From Strigomonas culicis (Eukaryota > Euglenozoa > Kinetoplastea > Trypanosomatida > Trypanosomatidae): a DNA stretch of 27,246 bases. Both the position numbers and the translations under genes were made by a program. The stretch spans positions 1 to 27,246 of the forward strand of contig AUXH01000218.1 in NCBI GenBank assembly GCA_000482145.1. Reading direction: 5' to 3'. The notes beneath the pieces were generated by a model, which worked only from the letters and a program-made list of their open reading frames with translations, was not told the DNA's origin and made no database searches. Shown here piece after piece: positions 17,488 through 25,733 of this stretch; the stretch's first letter is position 1; every line of letters begins with the position of its first letter.

Positions 17488-20400
17488 CTAGCTGGACGTG
17501 GCAAAGGCAGAGCTGTCGACCTCTTCTACAAAGCGTACATACCCTATCTCACCGTTGCCGAGTCCATAAGCGCCCGCGATGGCGTCGCTCTCCAGCGGTG
17601 ACAGACGCACGCCGAGCGAGATGAGGCAGCTGAAGAACTGGCTCTCCTTGACGCGACCTTTCCGAGACGTGTCGTACTCGCGAAACGCCGGCAGCGCGTT
17701 CGTGCGCCGCGCGGCCAGTAGCCGACGCACCTTCAGCATGGTGGCTATGAACAGGCGCTCCTCCTGAGACTCGCCGACCGCCACGGCCGCCGCCGCCGTC
17801 GGCTGGGTCGCCGCGAGCTGGCGGATCGAGACCTCCGTCGGCGCGCGCGCGCTGCCCGCGCGCCGTTCGCTGACCGCGGCCAGGCCGTCCCCCGCGTCCA
17901 TCTTCACGCGGATGCGCTGGGCGAAGAGGGGGTAGCTGACGCGCGTCGGGTCCTGCGCGCAGGCAAAGGTCTGCTCCAGCGCCACGAGCTCGTCCTCCGT
18001 GAGGTAGAGCGACGTCGCGTCGCCTAGCGCGCTGAGGCCGCTGCGGAAGCGCATCTGGCTGATGTGCTGATGGCGCAGCTCATCGCCGTCGGGGAAGAAC
18101 TCGTCTATGCAGCCGTGGTACTCCTGTAGGAAGCAGCAAATCTTCTCCAGCACCTCCTCGACCGTCGCCGCCACGGCCGCGGGGTCGGCGCCGGCCGACG
18201 CGGTCGTGCTCTTCGCGCTCTGCAGCAGCCCCGCCGTTGCCGGCGGCGCCGGCGGCGCGGACTCCTCGAAGCCGACATCCGCGACGAAGCGGCGGTACTC
18301 CACACGCTGTGGGTCGTCCAGCGGCGCGTAGTAGCGCACCAGCACGTCGCACTCGGCGGGGCTGAGGCAGAAGCGGTGCCGCGCGAGCGCCTGGCGAAAG
18401 TTCGTCTCCGTGATGGTGCCCTGGTGGTAGCGGTCGAAGTCCTGGAAGAAGGGCATCAGCAGCGCGTTGTGTGAGCGCACGTCATGCTGCAGCCGCGCGG
18501 TCGCGAGCTGCAGCATCTGCTGCTCCGCCGGCGTCAGCCGCGCGGCCGCGCGCGCCGCGGCGTCGTCGGCGCTCAGCTTGGCGGTCGACACCACCTTCTG
18601 TGCGCGATCCTGCGACAGCTGCGCGTGGAAGAAGGTGGCATCGGCCGTGTCCTCGATCGTGAAGGAGTTGAGGTCGCGCAGGAAGGCGCCGAGGTTGATA
18701 AACTGCGGCACGCGCGCGGAGCGGTACGAGGACTGCAGCAGCTCGACCTCCGGGGCCTGCAGCGCGATCCCGCTGAGTGTGAGCGCCGAGATGAACTTGC
18801 CCTCCTGCACCTCCCCGCAGCGCAGCGGGTCGAAGTCGAGGAAGAAGGCGGCGGGCCGCAGGTGGCGCGCGTGCGCCTCGCGCACCATGCGCTCCAGCAG
18901 CTCCTCGAGCGTCGTCGCCGGGCGCCAGAAGGTGTTGTCCGCCGCCTGTTGTAGCCGCTGCACCGCGCTCGGCGCGCCCGGCCGCGCCGCCGGTCCCGCC
19001 GCCGCGGCGGCAGGCAGCGGCGCCTGCGACGGGTCCACGTCACGGACGAACTGGTAGTAGTTTACCTCCTCGCTCGGCGTGCCGTCCGCGCGCGGGGTGG
19101 TGTACTTGCGCGTGAGCAGCTCCAGCTCGCGCTCGGGCAGGATGATGTTCTGCGTCGCAAGGCCGCGCGCGAAGCGGGCGGCCGTGCACGTGCGGTGCTC
19201 CTTGATGGACTTCATCACGTGGTCAAAATCGCGGAAGACGGGTGACAGGTAAATGCGATTCGTGAGGACGAGGCGACGGATGCGGTCCAGCAGGGCATCC
19301 GCGCACTCCTTCTCCGACTTGCCGTCGGCCGCCACGAAGGTGCTCATCTTGCTGTCCGCCGTCGCGGCCGTCTCCGGGTGGTCCAGGTAGACGTCCGGCC
19401 GGTGGCGCGACGCAAAGTAGTTCACCGACTGCTGCCTGCTCCCCGTCGCGGGGTCGACCTCGGCCGTCTCGATCGGGAAGTTGCGGGGGTTGATGTCGTA
19501 GAGGAAGGACTTGTAGTTCACCCGCGCCAGGTGGCGGTTCGCCTGTGTGAGGGAGTTGTACAGCGCGGTGTTCTTCACCGTGCTGTCCGCGGCCTCCGCG
19601 GCGGCACGGTCCGTCGGATGAAGGTGGTCCTCGAGCGCGTAGCAGCGCACGAGGGCGGCGACGTTCTCGCTGGACAGTGCGAAGCCGACGAGCTGCATGC
19701 GGCCCAGCGCGGACTCGAACTGCGCGGCGTTGACGATGCCGGTGTGGAACTTATCCGAGTCGGCAAAGTAGTCCTCGCAGCGCAGCTTGTACATGGCGCA
19801 CTGCGCGCGCAGCAGCTCCACCAGCTCGTCCGCGCTCAGATTCGGGTTGCGCGTTGTGCCGTTGAAGAAGGAGGACATGGCCGCGGTCGTGCTTCCAATG
19901 TGGGTGCGGCGGCCGTCGACTTCTGCCGGCTGCGACCGCAGCGTGTCGTCCACCGCGTGGCACCATGGCAGGTAGCACACGTTCTCGCCCGTCTCGTCCG
20001 CGTAGCGCGTCAGCATGAGCTCCAGCACGCGGCTGTCGATGGACTTGAAGGGCAAGGACCGCGCGAACTGCGAGCGCGTCACGCGGCCGGTGCGCAGCGG
20101 GTCGAAGTCGTAGAAGGGCGGCACCACGCTGAGGTTCTGGATGCGCACCTGGTGGCGGAACACCGCCATGGCCGCGTCCAGCGTCGCCTGGTCCTTCTCG
20201 GAGAGCGGCCGCCCCACCGCCGCGGCCGCGGTGGCGGTGGCACTGGCCTCGCCCTGCGAGGCGGCGGTCGCGCCGAGCGCGCTGCCCCCGCCCTGGCGCA
20301 GCGCCTCCAGGAAGGGCACGTAGCACACGGCGCCGCGGTTCGCTTGCCCGGCGGCGAAGTGGGCGGCGACCGCCTCGACCTCCGCCGGCGTGAGGGCGAG

Positions 20401-20565
20401 CACGCGCGTCATGGACAGCACCCGCGCGAACTGGTCGCGCGTCACGCGGCCGCACTTGAGCTTGTCAAAGTCGTGGAAGAAGGGGTCGAGCCGCAGACGG
20501 CGTTGCTGCACCTCCTTGCGAATTTTGGCCAAGGCGGTCTGCGCCACGGCATCTGTCTCCACCAT
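17488..20565 (-). CDS. protein of eight degenerate EF-hand modules (EFCAB6-like)
   Basis: The product has 1025 residues. Eight modules of about 115-175 residues each begin with a motif like FFxDFDxxxxGxVxxxxF, centred near residues 34, 155, 272, 448, 579, 711, 826 and 964. Each ends about 45 residues on with a V-x-Y-x-x-F-x-x-x-V/I motif, the remnant of a second EF-hand. The first loop keeps Asp at position 1 and usually Gly at 6, but position 12 is Gln, Lys, Asn or Arg where it can be aligned, never Glu or Asp. Calcium binding is therefore unlikely. The arrangement recalls EFCAB6/DJBP-type proteins, many of which are ciliary, so a flagellar structural role is a reasonable guess. The ATG at 20565 is the only sensible start. 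Linkers are Ala-rich. Family is moderately sure, function is not. Confidence 0.85.
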   Translation of the reverse strand: MVETDAVAQTALAKIRKEVQQRRLRLDPFFHDFDKLKCGRVTRDQFARVLSMTRVLALTPAEVEAVAAHFAAGQANRGAVCYVPFLEALRQGGGSALGATAASQGEASATATAAAAVGRPLSEKDQATLDAAMAVFRHQVRIQNLSVVPPFYDFDPLRTGRVTRSQFARSLPFKSIDSRVLELMLTRYADETGENVCYLPWCHAVDDTLRSQPAEVDGRRTHIGSTTAAMSSFFNGTTRNPNLSADELVELLRAQCAMYKLRCEDYFADSDKFHTGIVNAAQFESALGRMQLVGFALSSENVAALVRCYALEDHLHPTDRAAAEAADSTVKNTALYNSLTQANRHLARVNYKSFLYDINPRNFPIETAEVDPATGSRQQSVNYFASRHRPDVYLDHPETAATADSKMSTFVAADGKSEKECADALLDRIRRLVLTNRIYLSPVFRDFDHVMKSIKEHRTCTAARFARGLATQNIILPERELELLTRKYTTPRADGTPSEEVNYYQFVRDVDPSQAPLPAAAAAGPAARPGAPSAVQRLQQAADNTFWRPATTLEELLERMVREAHARHLRPAAFFLDFDPLRCGEVQEGKFISALTLSGIALQAPEVELLQSSYRSARVPQFINLGAFLRDLNSFTIEDTADATFFHAQLSQDRAQKVVSTAKLSADDAAARAAARLTPAEQQMLQLATARLQHDVRSHNALLMPFFQDFDRYHQGTITETNFRQALARHRFCLSPAECDVLVRYYAPLDDPQRVEYRRFVADVGFEESAPPAPPATAGLLQSAKSTTASAGADPAAVAATVEEVLEKICCFLQEYHGCIDEFFPDGDELRHQHISQMRFRSGLSALGDATSLYLTEDELVALEQTFACAQDPTRVSYPLFAQRIRVKMDAGDGLAAVSERRAGSARAPTEVSIRQLAATQPTAAAAVAVGESQEERLFIATMLKVRRLLAARRTNALPAFREYDTSRKGRVKESQFFSCLISLGVRLSPLESDAIAGAYGLGNGEIGYVRFVEEVDSSAFATSS

Positions 20566-20784
20566 TGTGATTCTGATTTTTCTTATCTCTATCTCTCTCT
20601 TTCTCCCTCACTTCGTCAGTTAAGGTTGGAAAGGAGAGGAGGGGAGCTAACTAATGATTAAAAAAAAAGGAACTTTTTTATTGCCTTCCTATGTATGTAT
20701 CTGTATATATATATATAGTTGTGCTTTGGTGTCGTCAAGAAGAAAAAAAAGGAAAGGAGAAGAGGGTAAATACAATCATAATAA

Positions 20785-20820
20785 TACATACATACATACA
20801 TACATACATACATACATACA
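20785..20820 (-). repeat. (CATA)9 tetranucleotide repeat, TGTA on the transcript
   Basis: Nine perfect units. On the transcribed strand this reads as repeated TGTA, the core of PUF-protein binding sites, although the full UGUANAUA consensus is not evident. Confidence 0.9.
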
Positions 20821-20952
20821 TTTATGTATTCCTTCGCGCGTGTACACAGACACACACACGTACGTATAGATAGGTAAATAAATAAAAATAATGAACCATG
20901 GCTCATGTAAAAGAATTTCATTTCGTTTTGTGTTAATCTGTTTTTGATTTGC

Positions 20953-20984
20953 GTTTGTTTGTTTGTGTGTTTGTTTGTTTGTTT
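20953..20984 (-). repeat. imperfect (GTTT)n repeat
   Basis: GTTT units interrupted by GTGT, about 130 bases from the CATA repeat in the same intergenic region. Confidence 0.8.
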
Positions 20985-21374
20985 CGTTGTACACGTAAGT
21001 AATCATTATCTGCAATTTTTCCCTCATATATATAATAATTGTATTGATTTGTTCACCAACCTGCTTATGATTTATCGCTTTTTTTTTCTTTTACTTTTTC
21101 TTTCTCTCTTCTTGTGGTTTGTCTGATGGATTTGATGCAAAACAATTAAACAAAAGAAAAGGAACGAAAGAGCAAAAAATGAACGATAAAAAGAAAAGGG
21201 CAACATACATTAAAACACAACGGAAAAAAAAATGCAAGAAGAAAAAAAAAAGAAGCTACAAAACACATTCGTATCGCCATTGTTGTCATCCTCACAGCGC
21301 CGCCTTTCATTAGCATGATCACACTTTTGAAGATGATGCTTGTTGTTGTTGTTTTTTACTTTGGTCTTCGTTCT

Positions 21375-21956
21375 TCACTCCTTCAATTTCCTCTGCAGTG
21401 GCGTTTGCTTCTGCTGCTGCATCGCCTCGGTGTTGGCCGCGCGCAGCTCGCGAACGCTAAACGGCAGATGGTCGTCCGCCAGCAGCAGCAGCTCGCGTGG
21501 AAACACAAAGCAGGTGCTAAGCACCAGCGCCGCCACACTGTTGCGCAAGGCGTAGTAGTTCCCCCACCGTGCGCTCTTCACAAACACAAAGGCGCTGAGC
21601 CCGGCGATGCCGGCGGCGGGCAGCACCCACGGCCGCTCGCGCAGATAGCGGTGGAGCAGCAAGCCCTGCCGCGTCCACCGCGCGTCCGTCTCGGACGTCA
21701 TCTGCTTCGCCGCCTTGAGAAACTGCGCCGTGTCGAAGAACTCGTTCGTCGTGACGGAGCTGCACCACTGCTGGAGCGTCATGCGCACCTCCTTGATGCC
21801 GCGCTTCACGTACGGCCACTCACCCACCCACGTGTGGTAATACATCACATTGGGGTGGGACGCGGAGCCACCCGCTGGGGCGACCGCCGAGGAGAGCGGT
21901 GTCCGGACAGCGGCCGCGGCGGCCTCGGCGGCAGCACCCAAGTGAGAAGATGCCAT
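21375..21956 (-). CDS. small two-helix membrane protein, possibly a MICOS Mic26/27-like subunit
   Basis: The product has 193 residues from the ATG at 21956; the longer ORF upstream is UTR. The N-terminus is Ala/Ser-rich, followed by an amphipathic stretch with many aromatics (about 38-105). Two hydrophobic helices at about 109-127 (GIAGLSAFVFV) and 139-153 (SVAALVLSTCFVF) are joined by a short basic turn (KSARWGNYYALRNS) and followed by PRE. This glycine-containing hairpin ending in a proline after an aromatic is like the ApoO/Mic26/Mic27 hairpin of the mitochondrial inner membrane. The similarity is judged by eye and is weak. It could equally be an unrelated small membrane protein. The tail is Gln/Lys-rich. 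Confidence 0.8.
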   Translation of the reverse strand: MASSHLGAAAEAAAAAVRTPLSSAVAPAGGSASHPNVMYYHTWVGEWPYVKRGIKEVRMTLQQWCSSVTTNEFFDTAQFLKAAKQMTSETDARWTRQGLLLHRYLRERPWVLPAAGIAGLSAFVFVKSARWGNYYALRNSVAALVLSTCFVFPRELLLLADDHLPFSVRELRAANTEAMQQQKQTPLQRKLKE

Positions 21957-22359
21957 AATAAATAAATAAATGAGTGAATAAATAAATGAAGGAAAGAATA
22001 AATGTATTATTGTTCCCTTTTTTTTCTTTTTTTTTTTAGTACACTGAGGAAATAAACCGCAATTGTATGTTATTGCCAAAAACGATTTTCTCCCTCTCTC
22101 ATACACTCTTTCTCGGTCGATCTGCGCCGGTCGATCTCGTGGGGGGATCCTAGTTGTTACTGTTATGTTTGTTTATTGGTATGTACAAAAAAAAAGTAGA
22201 TAGAAGGGGAAGGACAAACAAAGAAGTGTATGTGTCATCACGTCGACAGCAGTTAAAATATAATTCTTTTGCTGTTGTGTATGGTCATTCATCTTTTCAT
22301 TGTTGTTGTTATTGTATGCATCTATGGAAACGAAAAGGGGTTTTAAAAAAAAAAACATA
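21957..22359 (-). other. intergenic region between FHA and Mic26/27-like genes
   Basis: A 403 nt stretch with AAT-rich and T-run sequence. It holds the 3' UTR of the FHA gene and the 5' UTR of the next gene. No gene or RNA is recognised. Confidence 0.6.
22044..22062 (-). promoter_or_regulatory. possible spliced-leader acceptor for the Mic26/27-like gene
   Basis: GGTTTATTTCCTCAG on the minus strand with the AG at 22045-22044, about 88 nt before the ATG. The pyrimidine tract is short, so an alternative site is possible. Confidence 0.4.
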
Positions 22360-24468
22360 TCACGCGGATTCTCTGGAGACCTCGCCGAGAAGAAATATCG
22401 GTTTCTTCTCCCTCTCAGTTTCCTTCTCCGCTGCCTCGCGAGCCCCTCCTTGCGGCTGGAGCGAGGCAATAAACATGCGCTCGTCTTGGGAGCCGAACCA
22501 GTCCAACGTATTATTATTATTATTATTACTATTACTAGTAGTAATAGTACACTTGGGAGGACCATTTGATTGTACGTTTTCCCGACTCCTAATCTGTGTC
22601 TCGACGAAGACTTCATCCATTGTTTGCTGCGACAGCAGCGGTGTCTTGACGCCGCCCACCGCCGCCTCCTGTTGGGGATGAAGTCCATCCGTCTTCGCAC
22701 GAGCCGTAGTTGCCGTAGCCCCCACTGGCCGCCCCTGCAAGTCCTCTATAGAATCACACACGATCTGATGCACATTTCGCGTCGTCTCTCGCTTTCGCTT
22801 TCGATTCGGATGCTTTGTCGGGTGGCGGCGAGCGTGCCGCTCCGCCTCCTGCCGCGTGCGGGGGGGGCACACCCGGTCTGTTGCCGCCGAGGAGCACGCC
22901 AGCGACAGCGAGGCCTGGGACGATGGCGCGGCGGCCACGGCCTCTCCCCCGTGGCCCTGCCCCGCGCCGTGTGCCCCCTGCTGCTGCTGCTGCTGACTCG
23001 CACACGTGGAGGAGATCCAAACGATGTCCTCCTCCTCCAGCTGTAGATGCGGCGCCACGCGCTGCGGCGGTGACCGGATGGCCGTGCGTCGGCTGCCGCG
23101 CTTACTGGCAACAATAAAAATGGGCTCGTCGTCGGCGTAGAAGGAGGGGCTGGCATGGTGCGCCGCGCGCGCCGGCGGGTCTTGCTCCGATCGCTCGGCG
23201 AGGAAGGGGTCGCCTCGGCTTTGGGTGTAAAAGGAATCCTTGGGCAGCCGTCTATCGTCAGCGCACGGCGGTGGTGGCTTGTGCGCATCGGCGTTGCTGT
23301 TTACGAGAAGTGGATGTAACACGGTGGCCTCCAGCTTCCCTGTGTCGGTTGCGGCGGCGCGCGTGGCATCCGTGTTCTCCTTATCCGTGTGTGGACGCCC
23401 TTCGCGCTTCAACGCTCCGACGCCCTGCCGCACATGGTACGCACTCCAGTGCTCCAGAAAGCGTTGACTTTTCGGCTTGTGCAGATGGGCGTGAGGAGAA
23501 GCGATGCGATGCTGGTAGAACTGCGTAAAACTGCTGTCCACGTGGAGGCTGCCAAACCGCAACGGAGAGGATGCGCGCCCCACCGAGCCCTCTCCGCGCC
23601 ACACCGACTTCGGCAAAACTAACGTAATATAAATCGAAAAGCGCAGAAAAAACATGTCTTCGTTGAGAGCTTCCACTGCGTCCGCTTCCCTTTTTTCGCC
23701 GTCCCCAGCTGTACGGATCGTGCGATCATGCGGAGGCGACCGCGTCGTGCCCGGTGTGGGCGGCGCGCGCTGCGGAACCCCGAAGGCGAGTGAGCACAGC
23801 GGGTCCAATCCGGAAAGAACTCGATGCGAGAAGTAAAACTCTTTTAAATCGGAGAGACTCTCTTGAGGCTGGCACGTTCCGTGCGGGGCTGGCAGGGGGC
23901 TCAATAGAAGAGGCCGTATGTTGTACACGCGATCCCCCACATGCGTGACATCATCAGAGAGGGTAGACACAGCAGCATGCACCATCCGATTATTCACAAA
24001 GGTACCGTTGAGACTGTTAAAGTCTCTTACTTCGTAATGCAACTCGAGCCGCTCCGCATCGCGTTCGACGACAAAGAATTTAAGACCGCAGTGCAGTCGG
24101 GAGAGCAGCGGCCCATGATTGACATCTTTATTACTAGTGTCATTATTATTTGTGGTTCGATTAGGAATCATAAAGGGCATCACCAAATCACACTTTTTGT
24201 AATCTCTGCCCAACACCAACTCTAAAGCTTCATAAGGCGTCGTGCCAGGATTTGCTGTATGCGGCCTGCAGTCGAAGTAACAGGTAGCCTCCCCGTTGCT
24301 CTCTGACTTGGTGAGCATTACTTCAGTAGGTAAGCGCATCGCTGCGCCGCTGCCGTCGACATGCGGATGAAGCTCACTATTATTGTATTTACTACGTTTG
24401 CCTTTTATAAAGCCCTTTTGGTCTTTAAACTCATGGGCCGACGATGTACAGACCAACTGCACTTCCAT
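22360..24468 (-). CDS. FHA-domain protein with long disordered C-terminal region
   Basis: The product has 702 residues. An FHA domain spans about residues 78-178. Its key positions are present: Gly87-Arg88 in VLGRD, Ser123-Arg124 and His126 in LLSRLHCGL, and Asn151 with Asn154-Gly155-Thr156 in FNSLNGTFVNN. It should therefore bind phosphothreonine peptides. A loop of Asn/Thr/Asp (about 103-118) is inserted before the SRLH strand. Residues from about 230 on are Ser/Pro/Arg-rich, apparently disordered, with basic clusters such as HPNRKRKRE that could direct it to the nucleus. No kinase, BRCT or RING domain is visible, so the partner and pathway are unknown. The ATG at 24468 gives the N-terminus ahead of the FHA domain. 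A short upstream ORF precedes it. Confidence 0.9.
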   Translation of the reverse strand: MEVQLVCTSSAHEFKDQKGFIKGKRSKYNNSELHPHVDGSGAAMRLPTEVMLTKSESNGEATCYFDCRPHTANPGTTPYEALELVLGRDYKKCDLVMPFMIPNRTTNNNDTSNKDVNHGPLLSRLHCGLKFFVVERDAERLELHYEVRDFNSLNGTFVNNRMVHAAVSTLSDDVTHVGDRVYNIRPLLLSPLPAPHGTCQPQESLSDLKEFYFSHRVLSGLDPLCSLAFGVPQRAPPTPGTTRSPPHDRTIRTAGDGEKREADAVEALNEDMFFLRFSIYITLVLPKSVWRGEGSVGRASSPLRFGSLHVDSSFTQFYQHRIASPHAHLHKPKSQRFLEHWSAYHVRQGVGALKREGRPHTDKENTDATRAAATDTGKLEATVLHPLLVNSNADAHKPPPPCADDRRLPKDSFYTQSRGDPFLAERSEQDPPARAAHHASPSFYADDEPIFIVASKRGSRRTAIRSPPQRVAPHLQLEEEDIVWISSTCASQQQQQQGAHGAGQGHGGEAVAAAPSSQASLSLACSSAATDRVCPPRTRQEAERHARRHPTKHPNRKRKRETTRNVHQIVCDSIEDLQGRPVGATATTARAKTDGLHPQQEAAVGGVKTPLLSQQTMDEVFVETQIRSRENVQSNGPPKCTITTSNSNNNNNNTLDWFGSQDERMFIASLQPQGGAREAAEKETEREKKPIFLLGEVSRESA
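22527..22549. repeat. 10-bp perfect inverted repeat with 3-nt loop inside the FHA gene
   Basis: TACTATTACT, a three-base AGT loop, then AGTAATAGTA. It lies in the codons for an Asn/Ser/Thr-rich stretch near the C-terminus, beside a TTA/TAT repeat. Confidence 0.85.
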
Positions 24469-24590
24469 CCGCTCGTGACACGTGCAGGGCCTCTATCGAT
24501 TGTCTGGGTGTATCGTTCTATCAAGAATATATGGTAGTTTTATTATTTAAAAAAAAGGGTTTAAAGAGTGAATGTATGGTCGTGTATGAT

Positions 24591-24626
24591 CTATTCCAAA
24601 GTGTATGAAGCGTCCGACATGGACAT
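24591..24626 (-). other. short upstream ORF in the FHA 5' leader
   Basis: An ATG at 24626 opens an 11-codon frame (MSMSDASYTLE) ending in TAG at 24591-24593. It lies between the best splice acceptor and the FHA start and is out of frame with it. It matters only if the acceptor at 24628 is used. Confidence 0.4.
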
Positions 24627-24627
24627 A

Positions 24628-24690
24628 CTGCGAAAGAGATACAAGAAGGAAAAGAAGGAAAAAAAAAAAGAGAGAGAGAGAGATAAAGTG
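24628..24690 (-). promoter_or_regulatory. spliced-leader acceptor for the FHA gene
   Basis: On the minus strand a CT repeat and a ten-base T-run (about 24659-24686) lead into TATCTCTTTCGCAG, with the AG at 24629-24628. It gives a 5' UTR of about 159 nt. A later AG near 24530 is an alternative. Confidence 0.55.
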
Positions 24691-24944
24691 CATACGCGAG
24701 TTGAACCACCTACGAACAACGGGAGTTTATCTCATACTCCTTTTTCATTCAATAATCTATCGATATGATTACTCATTTTTTTTTTGATTGCTTCTTCTCA
24801 TTTTTTTTGTCCTTCGTAAGCAACGATAACGATGGGAATAAGAATACAACAAACGTATTTTATTGTTAAGGTGGGTGTGTGAAAGAGAAAGAAAAGGAGA
24901 AGGAACAACAAAACATACAACAAATCCAACAAATCGTGACCCCG

Positions 24945-25733
24945 TTACGGCTCGGCGGACGGCGGCGGCTGCGCGGTGCTGTGCAGCATCCGCAGATACT
25001 CCTGCTTCTTGTTGTCGTCGCGCTCGAGTTCGAAGAGCTGGAAGCTCTCCGCCTCCCCGACCTGGTGCAGCCCGCGCCAGTAGTCATCGAAGAGAAAGTT
25101 GAGGCCGCAGCGCAGCAGCCGGCGGTACGGCGCCCCGCACTGCGGCTCCTGCGTCGGCCGCGACGCCTCCTGCTTCGCCTCCATGCACTGGAGCACCTCG
25201 TCCCGCAGCGCGTGGCAGCGCGCCTCGTTGGCCGCGTGGTGCAGCACCACCTCCTGCTGCTCCCGCCCAGCCATGCAGCCGACGTAGGCGCGGTGCGGCC
25301 GCCCGCACATCCGCTCGTTCATCCGGTTCTTCGTGTTGATCTCGAAGCGGCCCCCGCTGAACGCCTGCTGCGCGGCGCCGCCCGGCGCCGCCGCGGTCGA
25401 CTGGTTCTGCGCAAAGTGCTTCTGGAAGAAGGAGGTGCCGTCCGCGGTGTCGGACGACTTTCTGTACGACGGCTCGCGCTCGTAGGAGAGCAGCCCGTGC
25501 TCGTGCAGACACGCGGTGTAGCTGTCCAGCTCCCTGTGACAGACGTACGCGTTGAGGTTCTGGCGCAGCATGAACTGGTTGTACGCCTCCTCCTCGTGTG
25601 GGTCACTGCTCGCGCCGCGCGCGGCCACCGCCGCGCGCTGTTCCTTCTGCCACTCGTTGAAGAGGTCGAGCGTCACCTGCGACTGCTTCGCGGGTGTCAC
25701 CAGACGGCCCCAGGGGTTCGTGGCTCCGCTCAT
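24945..25733 (-). CDS. tetra-CX9C protein, probable mitochondrial intermembrane-space protein
   Basis: The product has 262 residues. Four exact CX9C motifs are visible at residues 65-75, 143-153, 173-183 and 199-209. Apart from these eight cysteines I see no others, so all could form disulphides. Twin CX9C proteins are imported into the mitochondrial intermembrane space and oxidised there, and a set of four such motifs is known in complex I subunit NDUFA8. This protein is longer than that subunit, with an N-terminal extension and a Gln/Ala-rich linker (about 100-128) between the first and second motifs. A role as a respiratory-chain or MICOS-related subunit is possible but unproven. The start is the ATG at 25733 (MSGATNP); the in-frame codon at 25739 is GTG. 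Confidence 0.88.
   Translation of the reverse strand: MSGATNPWGRLVTPAKQSQVTLDLFNEWQKEQRAAVAARGASSDPHEEEAYNQFMLRQNLNAYVCHRELDSYTACLHEHGLLSYEREPSYRKSSDTADGTSFFQKHFAQNQSTAAAPGGAAQQAFSGGRFEINTKNRMNERMCGRPHRAYVGCMAGREQQEVVLHHAANEARCHALRDEVLQCMEAKQEASRPTQEPQCGAPYRRLLRCGLNFLFDDYWRGLHQVGEAESFQLFELERDDNKKQEYLRMLHSTAQPPPSAEP

Larger units (their letters stand above)
20566..21374 (-). other. intergenic region with tetranucleotide repeats
   Basis: An 809 nt stretch holding the 3' UTR of the Mic26/27-like gene and the 5' UTR of the EF-hand-like gene. Pyrimidine-rich tracts on the minus strand at about 20733-20770, then AGs at 20725-20724 and 20702-20701, are candidate acceptors. It also has CATA and GTTT repeats. 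No gene is seen. Confidence 0.6.
24469..24944 (-). other. intergenic region between CX9C and FHA genes
   Basis: A 476 nt AT-rich stretch: 3' UTR of the CX9C gene, then acceptor and 5' UTR of the FHA gene. ORFs in it are low-complexity. No RNA gene is seen. Confidence 0.6.

Noticed and set aside
19378..20661. 427-codon plus-strand ORF opposite the EF-hand-like gene
   Set aside because: Shadow of eight regular modules on the minus strand, with no independent support.
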